From Leptasterias polaris (lineage: Eukaryota; Echinodermata; Asteroidea; Forcipulatida; Asteriidae): a DNA stretch of 64,000 bases. Position 1 is the first letter of the stretch; each line of letters begins with the position of its first letter. The notes beneath the pieces were generated by a model. The model saw nothing but the letters and a program-made list of their open reading frames with translations, did no database searches and was not told the DNA's origin. Shown in pieces: positions 41,584 to 53,939 of this stretch. The translations under genes were made by a program, and so were the position numbers. Location: positions 5,653,001-5,717,000 of the forward strand of contig JAZGTN010000015.1 of assembly GCA_037783415.1 (NCBI GenBank), written 5' to 3'.

Positions 41584-42170
41584 GCTGAACACTGGGTTTT
41601 TCTAAATTGGTAAGTTGTAAGGCTCTGCTTGCACAATTTAAAAAGAAAAGTTGTTCAACTTGAATGAAGTTTATTGATCTCATGTTTTTAAAACATGACA
41701 TTCCAGGACCATTGTATTTTGGGGGGATTTTCATAAACACATGACATTCTGGGACCATATTGTATTTTGGGGGGATTTTCATTTACATCATGTCAGTAAA
41801 AAGAAAGAGTTGGCTTTGAATGAGGGAACGATTGAATGTTCGGTAAGATTTCAATTTTTTGTGTGAAAACCATGTCTACGCTGTTAACAAATTCTACTTT
41901 GTTTTAGGGAGTTGTTTTAATATACAAACCATATTTAACGAGGGTGACCCATCCAGCACAGCTGATCATCTGGTGTCCTCACATTATGTAAAAATACATC
42001 AAGGATAAAAACACTATACAACAATACTTTGGCAGAAAGAGCAGGATTTGCCCTCAAGAGCGGGACCAGTTAGTTTTTTAATTCCAATAGTCTGCCAGCT
42101 TTTTCACTGGTCCACATCTTTGATGGCTTTCTTTCAATACTGTCATTTTGTACGGTCTAGACAGTTTGAA

Positions 42171-42400
42171 ATCAGTGCAGGCAGTGGTTTAAGTGTAGCC
42201 TTTGAAACTGCAGCTTTTGAAAGTGATTGTGCCGCAGAAGTTATAACTGACATTAGGCCAGCGGATCACTGTGAGTGTAAAGGGAATCAGTGCAGGCAGT
42301 GGTTTAAGTGTAGCCTTTGAAACTGCAGCTTTTGAAAGTGATTGTGCCGCAGAAGTTATAACTGACATTAGGCCAGCGGATCACTGTGAGTGTAAAGGGA
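42171..42400. repeat. 115-bp tandem duplication
   Basis: ATCAGTGCAGGCAGTGGTTT at 42171 and 42286, identical to GATCACTGTGAGTGTAAAGG. The unit is not a multiple of three, so no frame survives both copies. Confidence 0.92.
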
Positions 42401-43297
42401 GAAGTCCTGCTGAAAGGGCACTTATGATAATTCAATGTTTTCTTAGCCTAAAACATGTTTTACAACATTTTGGTACTAGAGGCCATGACATGTGCATTGT
42501 AGGCCTACGTGTATGCGAGTTGTTTTGGTTATAAAACCCCAACACCTTTATTGTATATATGCCAAGATCACACCATAAGCAAACCCTTCTTTACATTGTA
42601 AACATGAAAACGTGTGAATGCTTATCAAGTGTTGCAGACAGCGCAATGCAACACACCCCTTAATATCTTTTGTAGAGTACTGTCCCACATTTCCATCCCC
42701 AAACAGTCTGTTATATTTTTTCCCCTCTCTATTCTACCCCCTACCATCCCAGTCAGTCCCACCTTCAAGGCCTCTGAATTCATGTTTTTATTCTCTCTTT
42801 TCTATTCTTGAAATTTCCCCCAATGACCCCACTTTAGAGTATCAAACTGTGAGGTGATTGTACCACAGTACAAGGGGACTGTGTGTGACAACAGAACATA
42901 CATTTTACATGTATGCATGCACACTGCATAAGAGATTAAGCCTTGAAGTAGACAAGTGGTTGACCTTTATAGTGTGAAAATATGTATATAATTTTTTTCT
43001 TCAAAGGCAATGGTGTCTTTCAGAGTTATTGACAGGGTTTTTGAAAATTATTTAAAAAAAATTAATGTGTGTTGTGTAGGCTATCCGGTTTGATTTGTGA
43101 CGCTGGAGAATTTTTTGCGTACAGTATAATAATTTATGATGAAGGAGGAGATTTAAATTTGATTGTACCCCTGCATTGGTTTTGGAACCCTTTGTGTTCT
43201 TTATGCATTTTCAAGTTTCTTGTTTCCAATATATTTAGGCCCTAAGTTTTCAAGAACTGTAAACAATTGTACTAAACCGTGAAAACAGTGTATTCAA

Positions 43298-43445
43298 AGC
43301 GTGTCGTGGCCAAGAGGGTCTTGTGAACCTGACTCAAGTTCTGCTGGTGGCTATGCCTACGTATGGCTTTAGGGTGTTGGTTCGAATCCTGGTCATGACA
43401 CTCAAGTGTCCTTGAGCAAGACGCTTCTCTTCATCAGAGTCCAAC
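43298..43445 (+). repeat. tRNA-Leu-derived SINE head, diverged
   Basis: GCGTGTCGTGGCCAAGAGGG and GTTGGTTCGAATCCTGGTCA, then GTCCTTGAGCAAGACGCTTC. The body is missing. It is followed by TCCAACAGTTTGGGTGTTG-type sequence, related to 62440-62525 on the other strand. Confidence 0.75.
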
Positions 43446-43731
43446 AGTTTGGGTGTTGAGTTACTGTATGGTGTTGGACTGAGGACTGCACTAGTAAACT
43501 GAATGCTTTATATAGAATCAGGCATACATTGTACCACCATAATCAAGCAGCCAAAAGTTTGGGTGTTGGTTACGTTTACTACAATGAGTTTTGATTTTGT
43601 TAGAGTGATAAAGGAGCCCAGCATAATCCAAGTAATGCGAAGGGAGTTATGATTAAGTGCCTTTATTAGACGACCAAGTTAGTGGTACAACTTGTTTTTT
43701 TAAAAGAGTTTGTCATGGCATCGCCAATACA

Positions 43732-43790
43732 TGCAGGTCGTATTTCACTTCCATGTGAGCCATGCAGGTCGTATTTCACTTCCATGTGTG
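43732..43790. repeat. Short tandem duplication (about 31 bp)
   Basis: GCAGGTCGTATTTCACTTCC occurs twice in a row, followed by CATGTG. A TTGACTGGCTGGTA doublet follows at about 43830. Confidence 0.8.
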
Positions 43791-43944
43791 TCACGCGATC
43801 ACTGCTGTGCAGCGAACTGGTTTTGGTATTTGACTGGCTGGTATTTGACTGGCTGGTTTTTACCGGGATGTGCATTCGCACTGGACTTTTTGGCTTGGTT
43901 AGTTTGATCATGGTTTACCTCCGGCAGGAGGTTGCTGATTAAAC

Positions 43945-44610
43945 TACCCATTGGACTTGGTTAAAGCCGTGTTCGCATTGGATTAATGTTTTACCGAGAC
44001 AGTGGTTAACATTCCAAAAGGGGAAACTTACCAGCGTCCGCACTTGGATTAATGACGTGGGTAAACTAACCGACACGATCGGTAAAACACATACCGACTA
44101 ACTTAAGACAAACACAAGAGGGCGCTATCGCAGTGACCTTTGACCGGGGTGCATGACAGCGAGAATGCAATGAGTGCAACCGGGCTTCCGTCTGTGAAAA
44201 CAATTGCGTGTGTACGACGTGTCACCACACGATCACGTGGCACGGCGGGTAGATTGGGGGACCGGATGTGGCTTTTTACCGAGACGGTATTTACCCTGAT
44301 CGCGTCCGCACTGGACTTTTCGGCTCGGTTAAACTGACCTGGTCAATTTAACCGGGCAGACGTGGGTCGGTTAAACTACCCATTCGGGTCGGGTAAGTTA
44401 CCTGGGAGGGAAACTTCCTGGGCTGTTTGCATTGGACTTAAAATGGTTAAGTTACCCATTTGCTCGGTTAGTTTACCCAAATTAAGTCCAATGCGAACAG
44501 GGCTTATGTTATCTGAGTGAAATTTACCTGGGCTGTTTGCATTGGACTTAAAATGGTAAAATTACAAATTTTCTGGGTTAGTTTACCCCCTATTTAGTCC
44601 AATGGAAACA
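43945..44610. mobile_element. Cluster of GCATTGGACTTAA-ended MITEs
   Basis: GCATTGGACTTAA at 44429-44441 inverts to TTAAGTCCAATGC at 44482-44494. A second copy runs about 44540-44605. Further CGGTTAA/ACCGAG and GCACTGGACTTTT motifs run from 43962. The elements are short foldbacks lying head to tail. Confidence 0.6.
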
Positions 44611-44877
44611 CAGCGGCTGAGTTTGCTTCCTAAGTGATCTAGGCCAGCTAGACCACTCTCTGGCCATCACTGACAACATACCTCACACCCACAGCACAAA
44701 TCACAAGAGTAAAGTGCAACTACTGTGGCTGGGCCCCAATCTAAAGTGTTTACAAGAGCTCCAAGAGGGGGCTGTATTGTCACTAGACAACTCTGAATAG
44801 ATCGTTCACAATGGGCTATTCTCTCTTGGCCAAATACAAATCTCTCTTGGTGTACATGTACAATTCAGGTAGTATAC

Positions 44878-44898
44878 CCCCCCCCCCCCCCCCCCACA
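44878..44898. repeat. Poly-C tract, one of several
   Basis: About 19 C residues. Other C or G runs lie at about 24701, 36616, 50790, 55050 and 57530. All are likely replication-slippage tracts. Confidence 0.8.
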
Positions 44899-45194
44899 GC
44901 AGTTATTGCCCCTTGGTATGAAGTTGGTGGGTGATTAAAATACTCCCAAGGCTATTTGGTGGTGGTCCTGGTTTGGAAATTTTCTGTTTTTTGTTTGCTT
45001 TTGGGTCTTTTGTTATTAAATAAGACTTGTAACTTAAGCTCTAAACTTTGCCAGGTCTTGGTTGTCAGAGGAATGTTCTGTTTTGAATTGATGTGGTGTT
45101 TTTTTCCGAAGTTGACAATTATCATTGTAACCCTTAAAAGTAATTTTCTATCAAAATCCATAATCCATAGCGTATGTTTAACTTAATTTTGATG

Positions 45195-45560
45195 CAGGCG
45201 TGAAACTTCAGGGAGGGAACGGAGGCAGTCGTCTCAATGCCCCTGGTCATTGCCTTGGTGCCCCTTGAGATTTTCAGGTAGAAATTAAAATTTCCTTCAT
45301 AGAGGTGCCCGTCAACCCTTACAGTCCCAAGTTCTTCAATATCCGTTTGCCAAAATGAAGGATTTAGAAGGACTGGGGCTGGGTGGCCCAAGCAGCTAGA
45401 AATGCTCACCACAGGGTTAGGCATTCCAATCTTATCCAAGTCCAAAGAATTTGGTGTGGAGTGACACCTTTACATGTATGAGGAAATTGTAAATTACTAT
45501 TGGAACGCTTCAAGGGGCACCAAGGCAATGGCCAGGGGCAACGGAGGCAATTGCTTCCTG
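45195..45560. repeat. Inverted pair of TTGCCTTGGTGCCCCTTGA repeats
   Basis: GGTCATTGCCTTGGTGCCCC at 45246 faces CAAGGGGCACCAAGGCAATG at 45508, about 240 bp apart. The two arms could pair. Confidence 0.6.
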
Positions 45561-45974
45561 TATAGTCCATGGGCATGTGATTTTAGTCTACAAAGTTTTT
45601 GTTGATTTAGCATCATACAAATATTTGAAGGGGCATGTGAACAATAGATTGTTCTTTCAGAAAATATTTGCAAACACTGGCAAACATTTCAGCCTTCGTA
45701 CAATGGGAAGTTTCCACCAGGTCTTGTGTGCTGTACAATGTTTGTTGATTCTGTGCAGTAATGTAAAAATATACATTTTGGCTTTGTCTAATCAAATATT
45801 AGAAAACGACTGGTGCCAGATTTTATTATAATCCACTGTGTAAGGGTATGATATTATGTAACAGACTTGCAAACCAGCTTGCTTACTTGCAAAACACCCC
45901 AGTACATCTTGGAAACATTGTATCTGAACCATTGGGATTGTTCATTTTTAAATTGTTGCGGTAACCTTCTGCTA

Positions 45975-46092
45975 GAAATATAGGATTCGAACTGCCTCTA
46001 GCCAGCGGGCTAGCTTGGTGGTCTAGTGGTAACTGGTGAGACTCCTACTCTAGAATGGAAAAGGTCGTGGGTTCAAGTCCCACCAAAGTGAT
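45975..46092 (+). repeat. tRNA-derived SINE, third family
   Basis: GCTAGCTTGGTGGTCTAGTG, then GTCGTGGGTTCAAGTCCCAC. The upstream GAAATATAGGATTCGAACTG matches the non-tRNA part of the other copies. Confidence 0.6.
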
Positions 46093-47479
46093 TTACCTGT
46101 GGATACCTCTTTTGCATTTGCCAACCAACAGCGTCTGTACGCATACTTGAATGTAATTAGCATAATCGTGAGAATGGCTAATTAGGAAGAACCTTGTGGT
46201 CTTTCATTTGTAGGCCTACATGTAGGTTGTCTGTTCATCTAACCACATCCCCTGAAGCTTTCTATTTATTACATGTGCTTCAACTAAAAGAGGATACTTC
46301 CTAGTAGTGTAATCTGCGAAAGTCATCCGTTGCCATGGCGAATCAGGGATGGAGAAAAATTGAATTATAAAAAGAATACGGTACATGTCTTTTTAAGGGG
46401 AAAGCAAATCACTGATTTTTGAAAGAAACTTGGCTTTATTATTATCCTGAAAATTTCAATAAACCTGTTTTATCTTTAAAGATCAATTTGAGCAAAGCTT
46501 TCTTCCCTGTTGAAATTTGATCAGAAAAACATGCCCTCTACCCCTTTTTTTTTCTTTTTTCTTTTTTCCTTTTTTTTCTTCTCATTTTGGGTGCCCTGTA
46601 TGTTATGGTTCCCAGCAAAGACTCATAAAAATACAATGTGAACTCAACACTGAAATACCAGTGCCTCTGAAAACCAGTGACATAAAATATGTCACCACAC
46701 AGACGGGATAAAGGTTGTTTTTTTGTTTATGCATTTTCCATTGTCATGTTTGGATCAAGTCCGTAGTGTGACGCCACAGTGCTGTTTTGATTCCAAGGCG
46801 CTGAATGCCTTTTCATGAAACTCCTTGTTTTTCCCAACAATACACTTTACAGAATGGATTGGGTTTTTTACAGTATAAAACAATATTTATTGACTTTTAC
46901 TCAATTAATGCGTAATCATTAGGCACTTATTAACCTCTCTACATGTGTATATAGAAAAAAAGAATAGTGTAAATTTAATTGAAGTTAATCTTTATATACA
47001 GCCATCTTTAATCTTTCCTGAGGCCCAAATACTGATTGTAATACATGGGAAACCTTTAGCAGGCGCACGACTAAAATCCCCGATCAATAAGAGACATGTC
47101 CTTGACATTTTCTACTTAGTATCTGCTTAATTAAATGACGGATACAAGTGAAGTGCAAAAGTGAGTTCTTTTTGTTTCTGTGGCAATGGCGCCAGGTAAA
47201 GGTTGGCTGTAACCCTGTAAGAGGTATACTGGAGGAATTGTCACAGTCAAACACAATTGTGTCAAATTGCATTATGGTGTTTAAAAAGAGGCTTCAAGAA
47301 GGTCAAGTAAGGTTTTGCAATAAACTGATTTTCCAATTGATAGAGTCGTTATGACAGTGGGGGGAAATATTACAAGTCTCTCCTCATATTAAAACAGTGT
47401 AAAATGTCATTGTATTTTTGGCCTTCCAGTGCAAATTTTGGCAATGTCCAAAAACATCCATTGTTGCCACATTTCAAAT

Positions 47480-47780
47480 ACATGGGTCTGTACATTTTTG
47501 TACCGGAAATGTTTAGTTCATTCCTGAATTTCAGTGATATTCAATCAATAAGGCAATGATGACCTTTTGACAATTTGGACTGTCCAGACCCATGTGTTGT
47601 TGATATCCAATGACATCATGATTCAGGTTTTGCTCTGAAAGAGTAGAAAACAAAATCACATTTCCCACCAGTTTAACTTGAAGTTGGAGATTTTTTCCCC
47701 CCCATATTCATAAAGACTCTACGATTTTAATATGAGGGCTTCTCAAAAATTGACTTTGGAGCTCCTCTTTAAAATAGAAA
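47480..47780 (+). repeat. Three-copy dispersed repeat, copy 3
   Basis: ACATTTTTGTACCGGAAATG, TCATTCCTGAATTTCAGTGA, ATAAAGACTCTACGATTTTA, TTGGAGCTCCTCTTTAAAAT. The most diverged copy. Confidence 0.55.
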
Positions 47781-48290
47781 CAGCCAAATTAGACATTCTA
47801 CATGTACATGTACGTGTAGAGAGCATTGATATGTTTTATGAAAAATTATGCTTCATTCATGCTGTGCTTAACCAACCCAGATGAATCAGCCTTGTTTCTT
47901 TGATTTTGCCAGGTCTCTATCGCTCTATACTTTCATCTTTATAAAGCGGCATGAATCTTGTTCTTTTATCTCTTATTAAAGAAATTATGCAATTTACGTA
48001 AAACAGAGTTGAAAATAAAGCAGTAATTCTGGATTTCTGTTTGTAGTCATATGGAGGATGAACTTTTTCTGGAGTGAGCCGTTTGAATCCACAATGTGTC
48101 TTTGAATTTGGTAAACATGTGTACATTTTGTTATCTTTCATCAAAAAGATAATATTAATTTTATTTTTTGGGGGGGGGACTTTTTCAGTAGTTTTTCAGT
48201 AGCCACATCCAAGCTACATAAAATTTATTAACTTTTGATAGAGCTTTATTTCAAGTGAGAAGCATCAAGCATGCATGTCATTTCTCAGCT

Positions 48291-48591
48291 GCTGGGTTCT
48301 ACCCAGGAATTTTTGAAACTAGGGGGCATTTCTGAAACTAGGGGGCATTTTTAACCAATGTACGCTGAATTGAAATGAGATTTTAAAAGCCCCATCGAGC
48401 AATCTAGGTCATCCTAAAAGGTTTTATCTTCATAAAAAAAAAATTTTGCATTTTTTTTTGGGGGGGCGTCTCGGCCGGAATTTGCGCATTCCATGACAAA
48501 ATTGACAAGAATTGGCACATAATTAATGGGTATTGGCACGCAACTTGCATGTATCGGCCTGATACACTAGCTTGTGCATGGGGAGAACCCT
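48291..48591. mobile_element. MITE with CAGGGTTCTNCCC ends, copy 2
   Basis: Left GCTGGGTTCTACCCAGGAAT, right GCATGGGGAGAACCCT; GCATGTATCGGCCTGATACA parallels copy 1. It carries a short local repeat of AAACTAGGGGGCATTT and A- and T-runs ending in a G-run at about 48425-48470. Confidence 0.65.
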
Positions 48592-49934
48592 GAGCTGAAC
48601 AGCCAGTCTCCTCTTTTGTCCTATATTGCTATAGAAAACTGCTGCTCAATACTGTACAGAAAGTTTATTTTCCAGGCAGTTTCCTCTCATGTTTTTGTTT
48701 GGCAAAAACAAAGTTGCGTATCTGATCAATATCACGCTTTGAGAAAATTTTTAATCCATAATTTGTCCCAACTTGTTTCCCTTGACATTAAAAAAAGTCT
48801 GAAATTTTCTTGGTTAAAAATCTGTAATTGTCTTTATCTATCAGTTGAACTAGTTTTTCTCTGCGGCCTGTATAAACAAATTATCTGAACATCTGGACTC
48901 AGTCCTCAGTAGTTTATTTTCATGCTGGGTAAGTTTATCTTTGACAGATAGGTCATCAGTTGGGATTAAATTCCACTCAGCAGGCTAATTACTAACACGC
49001 TGGTGCCCAAACTAGTGTGTCCAATCATGGCACAGGGCCGGAAGGTTAAGCCAAGCGTACCCGTATCTGATACGGGTCGCTTTGGTGTTTGGTTCATCAG
49101 CTGACGATGTTTTTATTTGGTGTTCATCAATTTCCCACCGGGGAATTTGATGGAATGGCGGATGGTTAGAGAATCTATAATAACACGTCAATATTTTGAC
49201 ACAAATTATGTCTCTAGTCGGAGCGGTTGGTTATTTTCTATTAGCAAGTTATTTTTGTAGAGATTAAACGATGATTTGAAAGATTTGTTTTTTTCGGCAG
49301 TTTGTTATTATTTCTTCATCATCTTTGGAGGTCCAAGATAAGAAGCTTAATAAAAGAAGGATAATGAGCTTTTGAAGATGCTTCATCGTTAGTTAATGGA
49401 AAAACATAACATGCAATAAGAGGAAGATTAAAGCCACTGAAGGACTTTGCCCAATGCCCACCTTTAAAAGTATTAACTGCTTTAGAGTGATTGGTCCACC
49501 TGCCACTGGGCATATCACCTTGCCTGCCGCTGGGCATATCAACTTGCCTGCCATTGCAACTCTCAACCAATGAAGAAATCCTAATTTCATGGCACTTCCT
49601 CCAACAGCATTTTTTCAATCTCTTAAACCAATCTGGCCTTCTCCCTGTCCATGGTCAACATTGAACTTTTTTGCTGGTTCCAGACCACACAGGCTCTTTT
49701 TAGAGTCAACACTCCTCCTAAAAGAGATTTGACGCTATTTATAGTTACTTCTTGTTTACCACACCATAGAGCAAGGTTGCTCTATGACCACATCGTGCAT
49801 AATTTCAAACATTACTTTGCTGGTCTTACTGTACCTGCCAGCTAGCGTTCTGCCTGAGTTGCTACACATCCAACAACCTGCAACAACACAATTAGTGCCA
49901 CTTTAAACATAATGAATAGGAAACAATAAGAAAT

Positions 49935-50050
49935 AGGTCAGTTTTAGATGTGGGAGGAAAAATCCCAATGGGGGAAAACCCACACTGCTGGGTAGTGGAT
50001 TCGAACTAGGGTCCCAAGGGCAGGGGGAAAAAAACCACTGAGCCAATCCA
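49935..50050 (-). repeat. GGAGGAAAACCCC dispersed repeat, short copy
   Basis: CAGTTTTAGATGTGGGAGGA, GGGGGAAAACCCACACTGCT, GGATTCGAACTAGGGTCCCA. Immediately followed by the 50048-50075 palindrome. Confidence 0.6.
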
Positions 50051-50075
50051 TGGAGGTAGAATTCTACCTCCATGG
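50048..50075. repeat. 28-bp perfect palindrome CCATGGAGGTAG...
   Basis: CCATGGAGGTAGAA and its exact inverse, centred on GAATTC, with no loop. It follows directly on a tRNA-like dispersed repeat. Confidence 0.85.
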
Positions 50076-52521
50076 TCAATCTGAGCCAAACAGTGGTTCA
50101 CTGGCAAAATGCTAATTATATCACCTGAGGGCCAGTCAAAATTCGTGGTCTAGTTGGCTAGTGGCTACTTCAGTTTTGAAAAGCATTCTTATTACCAGTG
50201 GCAACTGGCAATCTAATGAGATGACAAGCTAACTGGCCCTGCTGGATAGTCTTTGAAAAATTTAAGAGCAAACCCCAACCTCCACCATACAAACCTTCAA
50301 ATCTTTCTTGAAACCCTACTTTTTCAATTAATATGATGACACTTTTTTATGGGCAAACGATGGGATCACCTTGGAAAGGTGTTAGATATCACCAGTTTTG
50401 CATAGCAGCTCTTTTGATAAATGTTTTTCCAATGAAAGTGACAATTATCACAGCCTTTGTTTGTGGCTGATCATTTAAACTGCTGAAATGCTGTTTCATA
50501 AACTCGTGAAATAATTGATTGTCAATCAAATGCGATGGGGAGAGATCATTTAACTGGTTGTAGAAACGGAGACATCACTCTCCTGTAGTATTGTAAATCT
50601 ACTAATTAGGCCTAAATTACAAATTGTGTTTTGTGCAAATTAATGATAAGTCTATTGTCTAGTGTATGTTCCCCCATGCTTTTAAACTAGCTTTTGGGCT
50701 GATATCCTGCATTGGGGCGATCCGCACGAAGTGCAGGCGATGCGCAGAAATTTTTGGGGGGAGGTTATGGTGGGTTTTGGTGTTTTTTTTTTTTTGGGGG
50801 GGGGGCGGTTATGACGACTTCAGAACAAAACTTACAAAAGAGATAAAACTATCTACGTTGCCCAAGACTGCAGAGTAGGACTTTTAAATCCAACATAAAC
50901 ACCAACATTTGGGTCCAGAATGCCCCAAAGTGTTGAAAAATCCTGGGGAGAATCCTGGAACTTTTTAAATACCTTGCGTTCAGACAGCTCGAAGTTAAAC
51001 CCGATACGGTTTATCTTCGGTTTTAAGAGGTCAAACAGCACTGTGACCCAACACAACAACATCCGGTTTATTCACAAAAGCACGCGCATGGCCCTGTCTA
51101 TACTGCCAGCGCTGGCAACATTCACATTATTTTGCAATAAGTTTTATTTTTTTAAACAGGAATTTTAATACAGAGCGGGTGTTAAATACCTCGCATTTTT
51201 AGATTGCGTTTTTTCCAATGTCCTGATGCCATCCGATCGTCCCGAAGTGTCGCTATTTTCGTTTCGTCCCCCCCCCGTCCATTCTTTTTTTCCACAGGAT
51301 ATCGGCACTGCAAACACTGCAAAATGCGCAATAATTTCCTTGTTTGAACTCCTTATACACGACCATTTTGCATGATATTCTTCCTTGTATTTCTGCTGGC
51401 ATTTCCACTTCTTCTTTGTGGTGATGACTTTCTACGTTTGTTTTTGTGGATCGATGTAATGTATCCTCCCCTGTCCGGTTTTCGATGTAGTATGCCTTTT
51501 TCTTTGAATTGAAAAAATAATAAAATATTCCATAATCAACTGATGCCCTAATTATCTTCCTTTGTTCATAAGAAATATGCAAACATTTATTAAAACGTGA
51601 TGGACATTGAAACGTTCACACCACGCACCGATCTTCGATGACTTCAATAGCGTCCCATTTGTTTTGAGTTTGACCTGTTTTCGATGCAAACAAGAAAGTA
51701 TGGTGTCCGGGTGAAGCCATACGTTGAAGAAACATCTGCAGTGACTACAAGTGTTCTGTGAGACCTAGTGTATGACTCTATAGCCAGCAGTTTTCTTGAT
51801 TTTATTCAACATATTTTTTAAAAAATAACCATGTTTTAAAAATAACCATGGTATTTTTCAAAAACTAAAAAAAAAAAATTAAAAAAAATTAATGTAAATA
51901 ATTTTGGCTTTCAAATCTTATTTTTATTTAGTTTTGTGTCTTTTTATGTTTCTTATTATTTATAATAAAGCATATAAATAAACAGTGATAATCTAATCAC
52001 AAAGCTGATGTTTAAATTTTAATATTAATAACAAAAATGATAGTGTTACAAAAAAAAAAATTATCCATTCCAGACTATTAGAAAATGATATAAGCCTCTG
52101 TATTTTTTCCCCCAGAATGCTCAGCAGAATGTTCAGTCACATGATTTGATCATCGTGAATTGTGAATTGAAAAAGTGTTTGATGAAACTTTTTCGGTTGG
52201 AATTTTCTTTTTTTATGGCCCCGACAGTATAACATATTTTTGTACCTTGCAGAAATGCCTAAAATACCACAACTTTTTGCATTTACAAGTGCAACTAACC
52301 AGTGGAGCCTTAAAAATGTTTCTAAGTTTTGGTCAAATGAGAGGAGACTCTTTGCTTGGCAAGTCAAAGCACAAAAATTTTATCTAGGGACTGTTTACAT
52401 CGTGCGCAGAGAGGTAAAAGATTTGCCTCGATTTCAGGAACGCCCTGAATACAGGGCGTCCTACGATACTGACTGCATGTATACAGATCACGTGCGTGAA
52501 GGCATTTCTGCCAGGCAGCCA

Positions 52522-52589
52522 ATAACGAATTTTCCTATTGGTTGATGTGCAGGACATGGATATTATTGACCAATAGGAAAATTCGTTAT
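52522..52589. repeat. Hairpin with 21-bp perfect arms
   Basis: ATAACGAATTTTCCTATTGG plus T (52522-52542) inverts exactly at 52569-52589 across a 26-base loop. Confidence 0.85.
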
Positions 52590-52778
52590 GAGCTAAATGT
52601 TTTAATAGGGGGGATTGGCAATCTGGGAGATTTTAGACGTGCACGTGACGTGTTGGTATATTGATGTCTGGAGTTTGACGCATTTTTTGTGATGTAAAAT
52701 TCTGGATAGGCTACTCCAATTTACCGTCCGGTCACTACGTTTGTTGACGTGTTGTTTTTCAAGCAGGAACCAACTGAC

Positions 52779-52860
52779 ATGGCTGAAAATGTAGCGTTAT
52801 TACAAATTTATACAGGATCGTATTCAGAGAGATTTTTGTGAAAACGAACCTAAATTACAG
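52779..52860 (+). other. Possible first exon with donor (weak)
   Basis: ATG at 52779 opens a 20-codon frame starting MAENVALLQIYTG, with stop at 52839-52841. A strong donor TTACAG|GTGAGC follows at 52861, in a locally CpG-richer stretch (52630-52960). No downstream exon was found and the short frame stops before the donor, so at best this is a 5' UTR exon. Confidence 0.15.
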
Positions 52861-52997
52861 GTGAGCAAGATGGAAATAACCCCCGAACAAAAGACCACGC
52901 TTTCTCTCATTTCGACACGTGTTCGTTGAGGCGTACGTAAGACGTCTTTCAGGTCAACAGTCACCGTGGAGGACTTAAAACCGGATGTCATTCTGTC

Positions 52998-53183
52998 CAC
53001 ACGCCGTGTTAAAAGATAAACCCGAACCGGTTTAGACTTAGACCGCCCCGCTGGACGGTCTAAGTTTTGGGGTTTAGACCTGATCCGGTCTAACTTTTTT
53101 TGCGTTCAGACGCAACAGAGTTGAACCCGAACCGGTCTAAGTTGAGTTAGACCTACTTTAGACCAACTTTAGTACGGCGTGTG
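52998..53183. mobile_element. 186-bp MITE with CACACGCCGT ends
   Basis: CACACGCCGT at 52998-53007 inverts to ACGGCGTGTG at 53174-53183. The interior is a series of GAACCGGT/CTTAGACC/GGTCTAA motifs, including the hairpin ACTTAGACCG...CGGTCTAAGT (53036-53065). Confidence 0.7.
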
Positions 53184-53939
53184 AACGACCTCAATGTAAG
53201 CATTTCAAATAAAAACCTTTGTGGGTGGCAGCTTGGGAAGGGGGTAGTTTATAGATCATGAATGAGATAATAAACATGTTGGTGTGGAGCTTTCTTTGCT
53301 TTATGGACTACAGAGCTATGACTATTATTATGAGTGTACAATTGTGGAATTCTCTATGAGTGTACAGTGTAAAACAAATATGTTGGCTGGATGGTTAATA
53401 CAAACAATAGTTGAAATGTTAACAAAATTGCTTTCCAATTAGGCTGTCCGATCTACTTCTGTAGTACTTTTTGCCAGCAATGACTCTCTGATCAGATTGG
53501 TGAGGCATCACTTTGTCCATATGAAGTACTCACTCTCAGTCAATATACAGTAGTTGAATCTCCAAATTGAGGTGGATGGTAAGGTATTCTGAATGGCCCC
53601 TTCCATGGTTGTTTTGGGCTGACAGCTTGATCGCTGACTTTCGGGCGGTAAATTCCTGACCCTCAAGCAACATAAATGTTAACAAAATAATACCAACATC
53701 ATTTTACACAGGCGGGGAGGGTAGGTGCATTTTTATTCTCCACTAAATAAACAAAATAAATGTTGAAATGGACATCGACGGACCATGACGTACCTCGACG
53801 CACCGCTCGAAGATTTTTTGACTGACCACATTGGACTTTGACGTACCCACGGTCACTTTTTCCGAGAGTAAAGACGCAAACTTGACGCACCATCCCGGGG
53901 GTCCTATAGTGCGTCATACAATTGATAGGTGTATTATCG

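Noticed and set aside
48574..48888. 104-codon plus-strand ORF
   Set aside because: Begins inside the end of a MITE copy and resembles no known family; AT-rich chance frame.
50740..50815. G-quadruplex regulatory element from G-runs
   Set aside because: G-runs are mixed with long T-runs and look like slippage tracts; no gene nearby supports a role.
51253..51582. 109-codon minus-strand ORF as an exon
   Set aside because: Low-complexity lysine/tyrosine-rich start, no family resemblance and no good flanking splice sites.
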